A DNA stretch of 64,000 bases from Oceanobacillus saliphilus. Its GTDB lineage: Bacteria > Bacillota > Bacilli > Bacillales > Amphibacillaceae. Positions within the stretch are counted from its first letter, which is position 1. Every line of letters begins with the position of its first letter. The notes under the pieces are model-generated. The model had not been told where the DNA came from. It saw only the letters and a program-made list of their open reading frames with translations, and made no database searches. The DNA lies in the NCBI RefSeq assembly GCF_023522835.1, contig NZ_JALCZU010000010.1, forward strand, positions 1 through 64,000, in the 5' to 3' direction. The position numbers and the translations under genes are program-made. Below are positions 1 through 8,457 of this stretch, piece by piece.

Positions 1-99
1 ACTTGGTTAAATGCTATTTGTAAAAAAATTCAAATTATGGTAGGTGTATTAGAGTTACCCAAAAACTTAAAAAAAGTATTTGACATTGTACGCTAGACA

Positions 100-128
100 G
101 CAAAAAAGAGTGCAGCGATGCGCTCTTC
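100..128 (-). terminator. Terminator of ald
   Basis: An 8-bp stem with one G-U pair (106-113 with 120-127) and a 6-nt loop is followed on the minus strand by a run of six T. It lies just beyond the ald stop codon. Confidence 0.8.
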
Positions 129-133
129 TTTTG

Positions 134-1252
134 CTATTTCCGTAGCAGAACATGTGCATCATCAAATTGGAGACCGTGTTCCTTTGCAACTGCCTGATAC
201 GTAACGTATCCATCAAACGTATTGATGCCTTTAAGCAATGCTTCATTTTCGAGACACGCCTGTTTATACCCTTTATTTGCCAATTGCAACGCATATGGGA
301 CGGTTACATTCGTCAAGCCAATTGTCGATGTACGTGGTACTGCACCAGGCATATTTGCAACTGTATAATGAAGTATGCCGTGTTTTGTATACGTAGGGTC
401 ATCATGTGTGGTAATGCGATCACTCGTTTCAAAGTTTCCGCCCTGATCAATTGCAACATCAACAATCACAGATCCCTCCGACATTTGTTTTACCATTTCT
501 TCTGTCACAAGTTTTGGTGCCCTTGCCCCCGGAATTAATACCGAACCGATAACAAGATCAGACTCTCGGACAGAATCTTGGATATTCCAAAAATTGGACA
601 TCAATGTATTGATTGATGAGCTAAAAATATCATCAAGCTGACGCAAGCGTTCCGGATTCAAATCGATAATGGTTACATCTGCCCCAAGACCGATGGCAAT
701 TTTAGCTGCATTTGTCCCTACAACACCTCCACCGATAATGGTAACCTTTCCTCGATTGACTCCTGGTATGCCAGACAATATGATCCCTTTTCCACCCTTA
801 GACTTTTCGAGGAATTGAGCGCCAATTTGTGTAGCCATTCTTCCCGCCACTTCACTCATCGGAGTCAATAATGGCAACGAACGATTGGGAAGCTGAACCG
901 TTTCATAAGCAATTCCGATCACTTTCTTTTCAATTAATGCTTTTGTCAATTGTGGTTCATTTGCTAAATGCAAATAGGAAAATAGAATTTGTCCTTCAAA
1001 AAGGTAATCGAACTCTTCCTGCAATGGTTCTTTTACTTTCATCACCATTTCCTGTGACCATGCTTCTTCAGCACCGTTCACAATGACTGCTCCTGCAGCG
1101 ATATACTGGTCATCGGTAAAACCTGACCCTTTCCCAGCTCCTGCTTCCACAAATATATCATGTCCCCCATTTTTCAATGACAGTACGCCTGATGGGGCCA
1201 TCGCTACCCTGTTTTCATTATTCATGATTTCTTTCGGTATTCCAATTCTCAT
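134..1252 (-). CDS. ald: Alanine dehydrogenase
   Basis: Cytosolic enzyme that oxidatively deaminates L-alanine to pyruvate and ammonia with NAD+. In Bacillus it serves growth on alanine and normal sporulation. The N-terminal MRIGIPKE block is typical of the family. The expected catalytic Lys74 (MVMKVKEPL) and His95 ([10 protein letters not shown]) are present, and a glycine-rich NAD loop [12 protein letters not shown] lies mid-protein. The reading frame extends to a GTG at 1261, but the GGAGG Shine-Dalgarno sequence abuts that codon. The ATG at 1252 is nine bases away and matches the family start, so it is preferred, giving 372 residues. The gene is monocistronic, with its own terminator. Confidence 0.97.
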   Translation of the reverse strand: MRIGIPKEIMNNENRVAMAPSGVLSLKNGGHDIFVEAGAGKGSGFTDDQYIAAGAVIVNGAEEAWSQEMVMKVKEPLQEEFDYLFEGQILFSYLHLANEPQLTKALIEKKVIGIAYETVQLPNRSLPLLTPMSEVAGRMATQIGAQFLEKSKGGKGIILSGIPGVNRGKVTIIGGGVVGTNAAKIAIGLGADVTIIDLNPERLRQLDDIFSSSINTLMSNFWNIQDSVRESDLVIGSVLIPGARAPKLVTEEMVKQMSEGSVIVDVAIDQGGNFETSDRITTHDDPTYTKHGILHYTVANMPGAVPRTSTIGLTNVTVPYALQLANKGYKQACLENEALLKGINTFDGYVTYQAVAKEHGLQFDDAHVLLRK

Positions 1253-1561
1253 TTTTGTCACCCTCCAATCTATGCATATATTCTAAATAATTTAAATATA
1301 ATAATTGTATTATAGCAGATGGCTTGCTTCAAAGCACCAATTATAAGAAGGAGATTAGAATGGTTCGCTCCTTCTTTTTTGGCAACTAAAGCAACACCCA
1401 AAGGCTTGGCGTATGCCTTCGTTTTCTAAATGGACTTCGCTTTTATTTACAGACAGGTAAGCTCATATAACCTTACCTGCCCACATAAGTCTAATAAGCC
1501 TGTCACCAAAAGATTGGTTCAACCACGTTTTCCAGAAAGATAAGGAAGTACAAATGTTCTC
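1253..1561. other. Intergenic gap with hairpins and a repeat copy
   Basis: No convincing gene. It holds a hairpin with a T-tail at 1345-1380 and a second hairpin near 1454-1480 (stem CAGGTAAG/CTTACCTG). At 1381-1425 there is a member of the GGCAACT-type dispersed repeat also seen near 27459, 46273 and 60979. Confidence 0.6.
1345..1380 (+). terminator. Terminator-like hairpin
   Basis: A 9-bp stem (AAGAAGGAG with CTCCTTCTT) and a 14-nt loop are followed by a run of T on the plus strand. No plus-strand gene precedes it in the window, so its client is unknown. Confidence 0.4.
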
Positions 1562-1717
1562 TTAATTTTTCCGGTTGTTGAAGGTATGGATATTCTTATT
1601 GTTATGCAGTTGTTCAACAACACCACTCTGATAGCTTTCGTTCAATTGATTTCGTACTGCATCTACACCTTTGTCATCTTCGTAATGGGATTGTTTCTTG
1701 CCTGCTTTTTTGGACAA
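1562..1717 (-). CDS. Small hypothetical protein, 51 aa
   Basis: An unlisted short frame starting with TTG at 1717. A near-perfect Shine-Dalgarno GGAGGTGA lies six bases upstream (1724-1731). The product is very hydrophilic and rich in Lys, Asn, Gln and His: it begins SKKAGKKQSHYEDDKGVD and ends in NNRKN. It has no membrane segment or signal peptide. The size, polarity and strong ribosome site recall the small spore or DUF4025-type proteins of Bacillus, but I do not recognise it securely. It lies between ald and the divergent usp gene, with no clear terminator of its own. Confidence 0.55.
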   Translation of the reverse strand: MSKKAGKKQSHYEDDKGVDAVRNQLNESYQSGVVEQLHNNKNIHTFNNRKN

Positions 1718-1789
1718 CAGTCATCACCTCCATAAAGATAGTATTCCCGAATAACCGTAACAATGTTGTAAAAATATTGGCAATTATGG

Positions 1790-1820
1790 GATTGTAGCGT
1801 TTTCATTTAGGGTATATAAT
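1790..1820 (+). promoter_or_regulatory. Promoter of the usp gene
   Basis: A TATAAT at 1815-1820 lies 17 bases after TTGTAG (1792-1797), a plausible sigma-A promoter. Overlapping it, GGGTAT at 1810-1815 preceded by GATTGT at 14 bases resembles a sigma-B promoter with one -35 mismatch. That would fit a stress gene. Confidence 0.45.
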
Positions 1821-1843
1821 TAATATGAAAGGGGAGATATAGG

Positions 1844-2272
1844 ATGGAATATAAAAATATTCTCGTTGCTGTTGACGGATCTGAAGCTGCTGAAAAGGCT
1901 TTTCAAAAGTCGCTGGACATTGCGAAGCGAAATAAAGCACGACTGATTCTCGCTCATGTGGTTGATTCTCGAACTTTTGCTACTGCAGAGGCTTATGATC
2001 GTACACTTTCCGAACGTGCTGAAGAATATGCAAAAGAACTGCTTGATTCGTATGTTGAAAATGCCAAAGCTGCTGAAGTTACCGACTTAGTAAGATGTAT
2101 TGAATACGGTTCTCCTAAGGTAAAAATCAGTAAAGATATCGCCCAAAATTTTAAAGCAGACTTAATCATTTGTGGAGCTACTGGGATGAATGCTGTCGAA
2201 AGATTCCTTATCGGTAGTGTTTCTGAAAGCATCACAAGATATGCATCCTGTGACGTATTGGTAGTTCGATAA
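1844..2272 (+). CDS. Universal stress protein, UspA family
   Basis: A 142-residue single-domain UspA protein, cytosolic and probably a homodimer. It begins YKNILVAVDGSEAAEKAF, the usual first strand and loop. The C-terminal half carries the ATP-binding signature G-x2-G-x9-G-S (GATGMNAVERFLIGS), so it belongs to the nucleotide-binding branch. GGGGAG precedes the ATG at suitable spacing. It is monocistronic and convergent with moaB. The exact role of such proteins in Bacillaceae is not settled; stress survival is inferred from the family and from the possible sigma-B promoter. Confidence 0.92.
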   Translation: MEYKNILVAVDGSEAAEKAFQKSLDIAKRNKARLILAHVVDSRTFATAEAYDRTLSERAEEYAKELLDSYVENAKAAEVTDLVRCIEYGSPKVKISKDIAQNFKADLIICGATGMNAVERFLIGSVSESITRYASCDVLVVR

Positions 2273-2280
2273 AATAAGCT

Positions 2281-2317
2281 CTATAGCGCTTTTGGGTACC
2301 TTCCAGAAGCGCTATAG
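2281..2317. terminator. Shared terminator between usp and moaB
   Basis: A perfect 11-bp stem (CTATAGCGCTT with AAGCGCTATAG) with a 15-nt loop sits between convergent genes and overlaps the moaB stop codon. The minus-strand side is T-rich (CTTATTTTAT). Confidence 0.75.
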
Positions 2318-2821
2318 TTGTACCATCTCGACGTCCTTTTTTATATCATGACAAATTGACCTGAGTTCAGGCAATATTATTTTTTTCATCGCCAGTTCCG
2401 CTTCCTTTACTTTCCCAGGCAAAGCAAATATCGCTGTGTTTCTTCTAACCCCTGCTATTGAGCGTAATCGAATTGCTGCTGCTCCAGTCTCTTCATAATT
2501 GACTTTCTGCAACAGACTTGCAAAACCTGGCATTTCTTTCTCGAGCATGTCGCCTATCGTTTCAATAGCTTTATGTTTTGATGATAATCCGGTCCCACCA
2601 TTCGTAATAACGACATCTATTTCCGGATTTTCCGATCCGGCATCAATCATCTTTCGAATATCTTCAGATTTTTCTTTAATGATTTCCTTAAACTTAACAT
2701 GATGTCCGGACTTTTCGAGCAGATTTGTTATCCGATCCCCAGCCTGATCCGTCTTCTCTGTTTTCGTATCGCTAATTGAAATTACCATACACCCTAAAGG
2801 TACATTGTCACTGCTTGCCAT
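2312..2821 (-). CDS. moaB: MoaB/MogA-family protein with altered active site
   Basis: A 169-residue MoCF-domain protein of the molybdenum cofactor pathway. The family adenylylates molybdopterin or binds it. The fold-defining strand VISISD, the GGTG loop (75-78) and SIAGVRRN are present, and moaB next to ackA is also the B. subtilis order. Two positions are unusual. The Asp expected five residues after the GGTG loop (family GGTGxxxRD) is His83. The usual LPGS motif reads LPGK (134-137). The protein may be a weak or inactive enzyme, or have another role. A GGAGGTGA ribosome site lies at good spacing. No other cofactor gene is in the window. Confidence 0.82.
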   Translation of the reverse strand: MASSDNVPLGCMVISISDTKTEKTDQAGDRITNLLEKSGHHVKFKEIIKEKSEDIRKMIDAGSENPEIDVVITNGGTGLSSKHKAIETIGDMLEKEMPGFASLLQKVNYEETGAAAIRLRSIAGVRRNTAIFALPGKVKEAELAMKKIILPELRSICHDIKKDVEMVQL

Positions 2822-2861
2822 TGAATTTCACCTCCTGATTATACATATACCCATTTTTAAA

Positions 2862-2905
2862 TTATTTTAAAAGGCTTTGTCATGGAAATTCATGACAAAG
2901 CCTTT
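2862..2905 (-). terminator. Terminator of ackA
   Basis: A perfect 15-bp stem (2870-2884 with 2891-2905) around a 6-nt loop lies just past the ackA stop, followed on the minus strand by TTAAAATAATTT. Confidence 0.85.
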
Positions 2906-2910
2906 AATCA

Positions 2911-4095
2911 TTAGTTGCTTAATCTAACTGTATCTCTTGCAATCATCACTTCTTCGTTCGTAGGGATGATGATAACTTTAACCGGTGAATGGGGATAGTT
3001 GATAAATTGTTCTTTACCTCGCACATTGTTCAATTTAGGATCCCAATAAATCCCCATGAATTCAAGGCCGTTAAGGATTTTTTCTCGTATCGTTACACTG
3101 TTTTCCCCGACACCTGCAGTAAAGATAATCGCGTCGACCCCATTCATTTTCGCAGCATAGGATCCAATATATTTATGAATTCTTCCAGCAAAAACATCTA
3201 ATGCTAGACCTGCGCGTGGATTGGTTTCGGATTTTTCTTCAATATCACGCAAATCACTTGAAAAGCCGGATAATGCCAGCATTCCACTTTCTTTGTTCAG
3301 CACATCGATCACTTGATCTGCTGTTTTACCCGTCTTGTCCATAATGTATGGAATGAGGGCAGGATCTATGTTCCCGGATCTTGTACCCATCGTTACACCA
3401 GCAAGTGGTGTAAAGCCCATGGACGTATCAATGGACTTGCCATCTTTAATTGCAGTGACACTTGCGCCATTACCGATATGACATGAAATCAAACGTAAAT
3501 TATCAAGTGGTACACCCATTAAATCAGAGGCACGTTCCGATACATATTTATGTGACGTCCCGTGGAACCCATATTTACGAATTCCATATTCTTCATAGTA
3601 TTCTCTTGGTAAGCTATATAAGTAAGATGACTTCGGCATGGATTGGTGAAATGCCGTATCAAAAACAGCGACCATTGGAACATTTGGAAGAATTTCTTTA
3701 AAGGCATGAATACCTGTTAAGTTAGCTGGGTTATGCAATGGTGCTAATTCTGATGTTTTTTCAATCTTGTCAATGACGTCATCTGTAATCAGGACGGAAT
3801 CACTGAAATGTTCCCCACCGTGAACGACACGATGTCCGACAGCATCAATTTCGTTAAAGGATTTAATAACACCAGTGGAAGTTAATGATTCCAATAGCAT
3901 TTTTACGGCAACCCCATGTTCTGGAATATCCGCTACTTTTTTATCTTTGTTACCATTTGCTTCGATAGTGAAAATAGAATCCTTCATGCCGATTCTTTCC
4001 ACTAAACCTATTGCTGCAACAGTTTCCTCCGGCATTTTAATCAATTGAAATTTTAAAGAAGAACTACCTGCATTAATTGCTAATACGTTACTCAA
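2911..4095 (-). CDS. ackA: Acetate kinase
   Basis: Interconverts acetyl phosphate and acetate with ADP/ATP in overflow metabolism. All ASKHA-fold signatures are present: [13 protein letters not shown] at the N terminus, VVHGGEHF, the phosphate loop [26 protein letters not shown] and the C-terminal [16 protein letters not shown] at 4104 abuts the AGGAG sequence. The next TTG at 4095 is nine bases away and gives the usual [10 protein letters not shown] start, so it is preferred (394 residues). It lies 18 bases behind ytxK and is probably co-transcribed from the promoter at 5131-5160. No clear cre box was found before the operon, unlike B. subtilis ackA. Confidence 0.97.
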   Translation of the reverse strand: MSNVLAINAGSSSLKFQLIKMPEETVAAIGLVERIGMKDSIFTIEANGNKDKKVADIPEHGVAVKMLLESLTSTGVIKSFNEIDAVGHRVVHGGEHFSDSVLITDDVIDKIEKTSELAPLHNPANLTGIHAFKEILPNVPMVAVFDTAFHQSMPKSSYLYSLPREYYEEYGIRKYGFHGTSHKYVSERASDLMGVPLDNLRLISCHIGNGASVTAIKDGKSIDTSMGFTPLAGVTMGTRSGNIDPALIPYIMDKTGKTADQVIDVLNKESGMLALSGFSSDLRDIEEKSETNPRAGLALDVFAGRIHKYIGSYAAKMNGVDAIIFTAGVGENSVTIREKILNGLEFMGIYWDPKLNNVRGKEQFINYPHSPVKVIIIPTNEEVMIARDTVRLSN

Positions 4096-4113
4096 TGATG
4101 TCAACTCCTATAT

Positions 4114-5094
4114 TTATTTATTTGTTTCAAACCATGCATTCATTTTCCCAAGAATGTCAGCCATTGCATTGGAATTTTTGAAGGATGGCATTTGTACAAG
4201 CAGCGGTTGCTTCGGCGTACTTGTATGTTTACCTTTTTTCTGCAAAATCAATATGCTTTTCGCACTTTTTTCTGTTTTAAATGCAGTTTCCGGCAATCGG
4301 ATTACTCCGATAATATGAGCATACTTTTGAAGATAATCGTGCAGCTTATCTGATTGATCACTATCAAAAAGAAATTCAGGAACTACTAAAATCAAATAGC
4401 CTGCATCTACTGTGTACTTCATGCTCTGCTCAATTAAAAGATGGTGTGCATAAGAATGCCCGGAGTCTGCTTTTAATTGGAAATCATTCGCTCTCCTATC
4501 ATCAGGATAATAACCGACAGGGAGATCGGCAACTACTAAATCTACTGGGTCCATTAGAAAAGGGGATAAACTGTCCTGATGAAAAAACTCGATCTGTTTC
4601 TTCTGCAGGTTTGCATTCAAAACTGACAGCTGTATAAGTGTTGGATCTACTTCACTTGCGTAAGCATGAACTTCCTGTTTTAGCTGACCAAGAACGGTCG
4701 TGAGCAGATTACCCGTACCACTTACAGGATCAAAGACTCGAAATTTATCTTTTTGCTTCGTCAGTTTATCGGCAAGATATCCGACAATCAGACCGACCGT
4801 GTCCGGCGTCATGAGATGCTGCTGTTGCGTCGAGCCTTTCATCCCTTTTAGAATAGTAAGCTGAATCGCCTTACGTACCTCTTCCGTCTCATAGGACCGA
4901 AAATTTATTTTTGAAAAAGCTTGTTGTAATTTATGTGATAGAATGTCATCCATATCTTCGGATGCTCCTTCATCGAGCAGAAACTCCATTGTTATGGATA
5001 AACTCTCTAAATATGGTTCATTTCGATGCTGTTGAATTAGTTCGGTGGTTTCATCCATCCACTCAAATAAGACTTCAACAGTTGACTTTTCCAT
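4114..5094 (-). CDS. ytxK: Class I SAM-dependent methyltransferase YtxK
   Basis: A 326-residue protein of the YtxK family, resembling the methylase subunit of type I restriction systems but standing alone. Motif I is FDPVSGTGNLLTTVLGQL. The NPPY-type catalytic motif is degenerate (DLPVGYYPDD), as in other YtxK proteins, so the substrate is uncertain. An N-terminal helical region of about 90 residues precedes the methylase fold. The frame can extend to 5121, but GGAGG seven bases before the ATG at 5094 decides the start. It is the first gene of the ytxK-ackA operon. Confidence 0.88.
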   Translation of the reverse strand: MEKSTVEVLFEWMDETTELIQQHRNEPYLESLSITMEFLLDEGASEDMDDILSHKLQQAFSKINFRSYETEEVRKAIQLTILKGMKGSTQQQHLMTPDTVGLIVGYLADKLTKQKDKFRVFDPVSGTGNLLTTVLGQLKQEVHAYASEVDPTLIQLSVLNANLQKKQIEFFHQDSLSPFLMDPVDLVVADLPVGYYPDDRRANDFQLKADSGHSYAHHLLIEQSMKYTVDAGYLILVVPEFLFDSDQSDKLHDYLQKYAHIIGVIRLPETAFKTEKSAKSILILQKKGKHTSTPKQPLLVQMPSFKNSNAMADILGKMNAWFETNK

Positions 5095-5446
5095 GATCAC
5101 ACCTCCATTCGTTCGCAACACAACTTTACTATTGTACCAAATAGAAATGGTATATGTAAAAGAATTAGGAAGTAGGATTTCTCATTTGGTGAAATATTGA
5201 GCAACCTATCTTTTAAAAAACCACCACTCCATAATTGAAAAGCGCTGACGAATCGCCTCGCTTCATTTAGGAGGATAGGAAAGTTTATCTTCCTATCCGC
5301 CACATGCACGGAGCACCCATTTTGTTGACTATTGACTCTTAGGGAGGTTTAATAATCTAAAAAAGGCACTCCTAAGCCTGAGGTGACGGTTTTCATAGGA
5401 GGATAAACCCTGCCACTGTCATTTCTTATGTCATGGAGATTTCTTC
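5095..5446. other. Gap between ytxK and tpx
   Basis: It holds the ytxK-ackA promoter (5131-5160) and a hairpin at 5272-5298 (GGATAGGAAAG with CTTCCTATCC). A short stem followed by six T on the minus strand, near 5365-5376, may end tpx transcription. A 70-residue minus-strand frame here has no ribosome site and was not called. Confidence 0.5.
5131..5160 (-). promoter_or_regulatory. Sigma-A promoter of ytxK-ackA
   Basis: On the minus strand, TTTACA (5155-5160) is followed after 18 bases by TACAAT (5131-5136). Each box matches consensus at five of six positions. Confidence 0.7.
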
Positions 5447-5947
5447 TTAGTTCGCTTCTCTTGCCGCTTTTAATGCAGCTTCATAATCAGGATGGGAAGT
5501 TCCTTCTGATACATATTCTACATATGTTACCTCATCTTTCGAGTCAACAACAAAAACAGATCTTGCTAATAAACGCAATTCTTTCATTAATGTGCCATAT
5601 TTTTCACCGAAATCTGCATCACGATGATCGGACAGTGTATCTACTTTTTCAATGCCATTGGCAGCACACCAGCGCCCTTGAGCAAAAGGAAGATCCATGC
5701 TGATTGTCAGTACGTGAACATTATCAAGCTTATCTGCTTCTTCATTAAAACGTCTTGTTTGTTCGGAACAAACTCCCGTATCGATGGAAGGCACGACACT
5801 GATCAATTTTACTTTGCCACTGTAGTCACTTAAACTGACTTCCTCCAGACCATTGGATAACACTGTAAACTCAGGTGCTTTGTCTCCTACTTTGATTTCG
5901 GGACCAACTAATGTAACTGGTTCCTGTTTGAAAGTAACACTTGCCAT
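5447..5947 (-). CDS. tpx: Thiol peroxidase
   Basis: A 166-residue atypical 2-Cys peroxiredoxin that reduces hydrogen peroxide and alkyl hydroperoxides using thioredoxin. The peroxidatic Cys60 sits in PSIDTGVC and the resolving Cys94 in GRWCAANG, the Tpx spacing. The Thr and Arg of the active site (T57, R65) are also present. GGAGG lies before the ATG at normal distance. Position between ytxK and ytfJ matches B. subtilis. It has a long upstream gap (5948-6104) and appears monocistronic. Confidence 0.97.
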   Translation of the reverse strand: MASVTFKQEPVTLVGPEIKVGDKAPEFTVLSNGLEEVSLSDYSGKVKLISVVPSIDTGVCSEQTRRFNEEADKLDNVHVLTISMDLPFAQGRWCAANGIEKVDTLSDHRDADFGEKYGTLMKELRLLARSVFVVDSKDEVTYVEYVSEGTSHPDYEAALKAAREAN

Positions 5948-6104
5948 AGAATAAATTCCTCCTTTTATAAATCTATATTTATTATGGAGGATTACCGATA
6001 CATATGTCCACCAAAAGGGAGTGAGAAACTGTTAAATTTATGTGAATCGATTGCTTTCAAAATAGTTGAAAAGCGTTACATACCTTCCTTTATGACAATC
6101 TAGA

Positions 6105-6548
6105 TTATATATCAAAGTGAGATGGATTGGTTTTGTCTGCCTTGCCTTCTTTCTTAGAACCACTTGTATCATTAATGATTTGCTGCACTTTTTCAATTAC
6201 TTGTGGGGCGAAATCAAGCATTTTTTCATAAAGATGCGTATTTTGATCCAGATGGACCATTTTTACGCCTTGTTCACTTACAATTAAAAAAGCTACGGGA
6301 GTAATCGATACACCGCCTCCGCTACCTCCGCCAAATGGCAGTGTAGCATCTGAATTTCCCTCTGCTTGACTGGGATGGAATTCACTGCCACCTGCTGCAA
6401 ATCCAAAGCCCAGTTTCGAAACAGGAATGATGAGGCTTCCATCCGGTGATTTAATTGGGTCACCTATAATTGTATTTACTTCTACCATTTTCTGCAGATT
6501 TTGCATCGCTGTTGTCATTAAGCCTTCAATCGGATGTTCTTCGGTCAT
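6105..6548 (-). CDS. ytfJ: Spore protein YtfJ (GerW family)
   Basis: A 147-residue GerW-family protein. In Bacillus, YtfJ/GerW is made in sporulating cells and affects germination. The family glycine-rich stretch LPFGGGSGGGVSITPVAF lies mid-protein, followed by FLIVSEQGVKMVHL. The N terminus carries the usual HPIEGLMTTAMQNL. The C-terminal 20 residues are polar and variable. It follows ytfI after 28 bases, so the two probably form one operon as in B. subtilis. Confidence 0.93.
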   Translation of the reverse strand: MTEEHPIEGLMTTAMQNLQKMVEVNTIIGDPIKSPDGSLIIPVSKLGFGFAAGGSEFHPSQAEGNSDATLPFGGGSGGGVSITPVAFLIVSEQGVKMVHLDQNTHLYEKMLDFAPQVIEKVQQIINDTSGSKKEGKADKTNPSHFDI

Positions 6549-6576
6549 GATTTGCCTCCTGATTAAGTAAATTGAT

Positions 6577-7131
6577 TTATTTTCTATTTAATTTTATAAG
6601 AGCTTGTATAGCTTGCCCGAAACGGATGGAAAACATGCAGTCAACGTCCGTCCGTAAGAACTTCTGCTGAAATTGGGGTTCCACATAAATATAGGGATGA
6701 CAATCCAATCTAACTTTCTCCAGCAAATATCCAGTGATGATTCCTTTTATCGACCAAATACCACCACTTGCTAAACCAGTGGTAAACGCATCTCCTGTGC
6801 CTCCTGTCGTTATCCAGCTGAAATGATGCAAATGGACTTTCTTTAACATATCCGTCAATAATTGAGTTGCTTCTTTCCATGTTTGATGCAATGCTTTTAT
6901 TTTTGCAGAAAAAGAATCAAATTTAATTTCTTCCAATAGATTTTTATCTGTCACGAAAGCTCTCAAATCATATTTCTTTTTAAAGAATCTAATCATAAAT
7001 ATAAATATGGATATCGTTACATGCTGGTTGTTCTCTACATATGTATACTGAATGGAAATGCGTACTTTTGAATAGAACAATACCAATACCAATACGAAAA
7101 CCAAGATTACACCGGATATTGCGAGCAGCAT
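6577..7131 (-). CDS. ytfI: DUF2953 membrane-anchored protein YtfI
   Basis: A 184-residue protein with one N-terminal membrane helix (about residues 1-20, LAISGVILVFVLVLVLFY) followed by a soluble DUF2953 domain. It is first in a two-gene operon with ytfJ. The function is unknown, and the pairing with a spore protein suggests a sporulation role. The ribosome site is weak (GAGGG nine bases from the ATG). A sigma-A-like promoter lies at 7153-7182. Confidence 0.85.
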   Translation of the reverse strand: MLLAISGVILVFVLVLVLFYSKVRISIQYTYVENNQHVTISIFIFMIRFFKKKYDLRAFVTDKNLLEEIKFDSFSAKIKALHQTWKEATQLLTDMLKKVHLHHFSWITTGGTGDAFTTGLASGGIWSIKGIITGYLLEKVRLDCHPYIYVEPQFQQKFLRTDVDCMFSIRFGQAIQALIKLNRK

Positions 7132-7152
7132 TTATTTTTTCCCTCTTTCCAA

Positions 7153-7182
7153 ATTATGCCTTTCACTTCTATTCTGCAACAA
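7153..7182 (-). promoter_or_regulatory. Promoter of ytfI-ytfJ
   Basis: On the minus strand, TTGTTG (7177-7182), 18 bases, then CATAAT (7153-7158). The spacing is slightly long but the boxes are fair. A forespore sigma cannot be excluded. Confidence 0.4.
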
Positions 7183-7214
7183 TTCAACCATTTTTAAACG
7201 TTTCCTATTCTTCA

Positions 7215-7244
7215 TTGGGATAAATCATTTATAAATGATATGAT
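7215..7244 (+). promoter_or_regulatory. Promoter of NAD kinase gene
   Basis: TTGGGA (7215-7220), 18 bases, then TATGAT (7239-7244), ending 30 bases before the start codon. Confidence 0.45.
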
Positions 7245-7274
7245 GAAGAAAAGATGATAGTTGGAGGGTTTAAA

Positions 7275-8075
7275 ATGGGGAAAAACAAAGATTTATTCTT
7301 TTATTATCATGAAGACGGAAAAACGGATACGAAGGTGGAGAAACTGCAACGCCTAGCGGAAGAAAACGGCTTTCAGATTGTAAATGATCATCGTGATGCA
7401 AGTATTATCGTCAGTATAGGGGGCGACGGTGCATTCCTTCAGACGGTACGAAAAACTGGTTTTCGCCAGGATTGTATTTATATCGGAATGAGCCCGGAAG
7501 GTCAATCTGGATTGTATTGTGATTTCAACATCGATCATTTTGATGAAATGCTCCACTCTCTTAAACACGATGAATTAGAAGTGAGACGTTTTCCAATCAT
7601 TAAAACAAAAGTAAATGAAGGTACAACTTTTTATTGTTTGAATGAATTAACGATCCGCTCCACTATTGTGAAAACGATCGTTATTGATGTCCATATTGAT
7701 GACAAACATTTTGAAACTTTTCGCGGTGATGGGTTAATTGTAGCGACACCTACAGGAAGTACAGGCTATACGAAATCAGCCCATGGTGCAGTCATTGATC
7801 CACTCATCCCATGCTATCAGGTGTCTGAAATAGCCTCATTAAATAATAATCAATACCGTACACTTGGCTCATCCTTTATTTTAGATAAGACTCGCCAGTT
7901 GAAATTGGATATCATTCAGGACGGAAATGATCATCCAATCATAAGCCTGGATAATGAAGCATTGCCTATAAGGAAAGTCCAATCGATTGAAGTATCTATG
8001 GATGACAAAGTAGTTAAAACTGTCAAACTCAAGAATAATACGTATTGGGATCGTGTGAAACGGACATTTTTATAG
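7275..8075 (+). CDS. nadK: NAD kinase
   Basis: Phosphorylates NAD+ to NADP+. The 266-residue length fits the B. subtilis YtdI (NadK2) type. The catalytic GGDG motif is at residues 49-52 (VSIGGDGAFLQ), with the NE motif in CLNELTIRS and the glycine-rich segment VATPTGSTGYTKSAHG. The frame extends to 7254, but GGAGG seven bases before the ATG at 7275 sets the start. B. subtilis has sppA and yteJ beside ytdI; neither is present here, so the block is contracted. It is convergent with the SASP gene. Confidence 0.95.
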   Translation: MGKNKDLFFYYHEDGKTDTKVEKLQRLAEENGFQIVNDHRDASIIVSIGGDGAFLQTVRKTGFRQDCIYIGMSPEGQSGLYCDFNIDHFDEMLHSLKHDELEVRRFPIIKTKVNEGTTFYCLNELTIRSTIVKTIVIDVHIDDKHFETFRGDGLIVATPTGSTGYTKSAHGAVIDPLIPCYQVSEIASLNNNQYRTLGSSFILDKTRQLKLDIIQDGNDHPIISLDNEALPIRKVQSIEVSMDDKVVKTVKLKNNTYWDRVKRTFL

Positions 8076-8124
8076 AAAAGCATCTAAACTTTCGCATCCA
8101 TAAAATAAGTTCCAACATTTAAAA

Positions 8125-8152
8125 GAGCTACCCTTGATTACAAGGATAGCTC
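8125..8152 (-). terminator. Terminator between nadK and the SASP gene
   Basis: GAGCTA-CCTTG pairs with CAAGG-TAGCTC apart from one internal mismatch. TTTTAAAT follows on the minus strand. Confidence 0.75.
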
Positions 8153-8170
8153 CAACCATTTATTATTTAA

Positions 8171-8374
8171 TTATTGTGGAGTTCCACCAAATTGTTGCTC
8201 AGCCATAGAAACAAGACGTTTTGTAATTTCTCCACCAACAGAACCGTTGGCACGAGAAGTAGTGTCAGCACCAAGTTGAACACCAAATTCTTGAGCGATC
8301 TCCATTTTCATTTGGTCTAGTGCTTGTTGTACACCTGGAACTAGCAATTGGTTTGAAGAATTGTTATTTGCCAT
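8171..8374 (-). CDS. sspA: Alpha/beta-type small acid-soluble spore protein
   Basis: A 67-residue DNA-binding spore protein that coats and protects forespore DNA and is degraded at germination. The germination protease site is visible as [13 protein letters not shown]. The second conserved block is [23 protein letters not shown] lies before the ATG. A sigma-G-type promoter sits 25-55 bases upstream. Position beside thiI is as in B. subtilis sspA. Confidence 0.96.
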   Translation of the reverse strand: MANNNSSNQLLVPGVQQALDQMKMEIAQEFGVQLGADTTSRANGSVGGEITKRLVSMAEQQFGGTPQ

Positions 8375-8398
8375 GTTAGTTCACCTCCTTGGTACTTA

Positions 8399-8429
8399 TA
8401 GAATGTCACAGAGGGAGATAAACCATGCA
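8399..8429 (-). promoter_or_regulatory. Sigma-G promoter of the SASP gene
   Basis: On the minus strand, TGCATG (8424-8429), 18 bases, then CATTCTA (8399-8405). This is close to the forespore sigma-G consensus TGnATA-N17/18-CATnnTA. Confidence 0.7.
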
Positions 8430-8457
8430 AAAATAAAATTGGTAGTTGTTGTTAGAA

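Noticed and set aside
1345-1387. A 9-codon frame MVRSFFFGN with AAGGAG before it
   Set aside because: The ribosome site is one arm of a hairpin that explains the pattern; no gene follows that it could lead.
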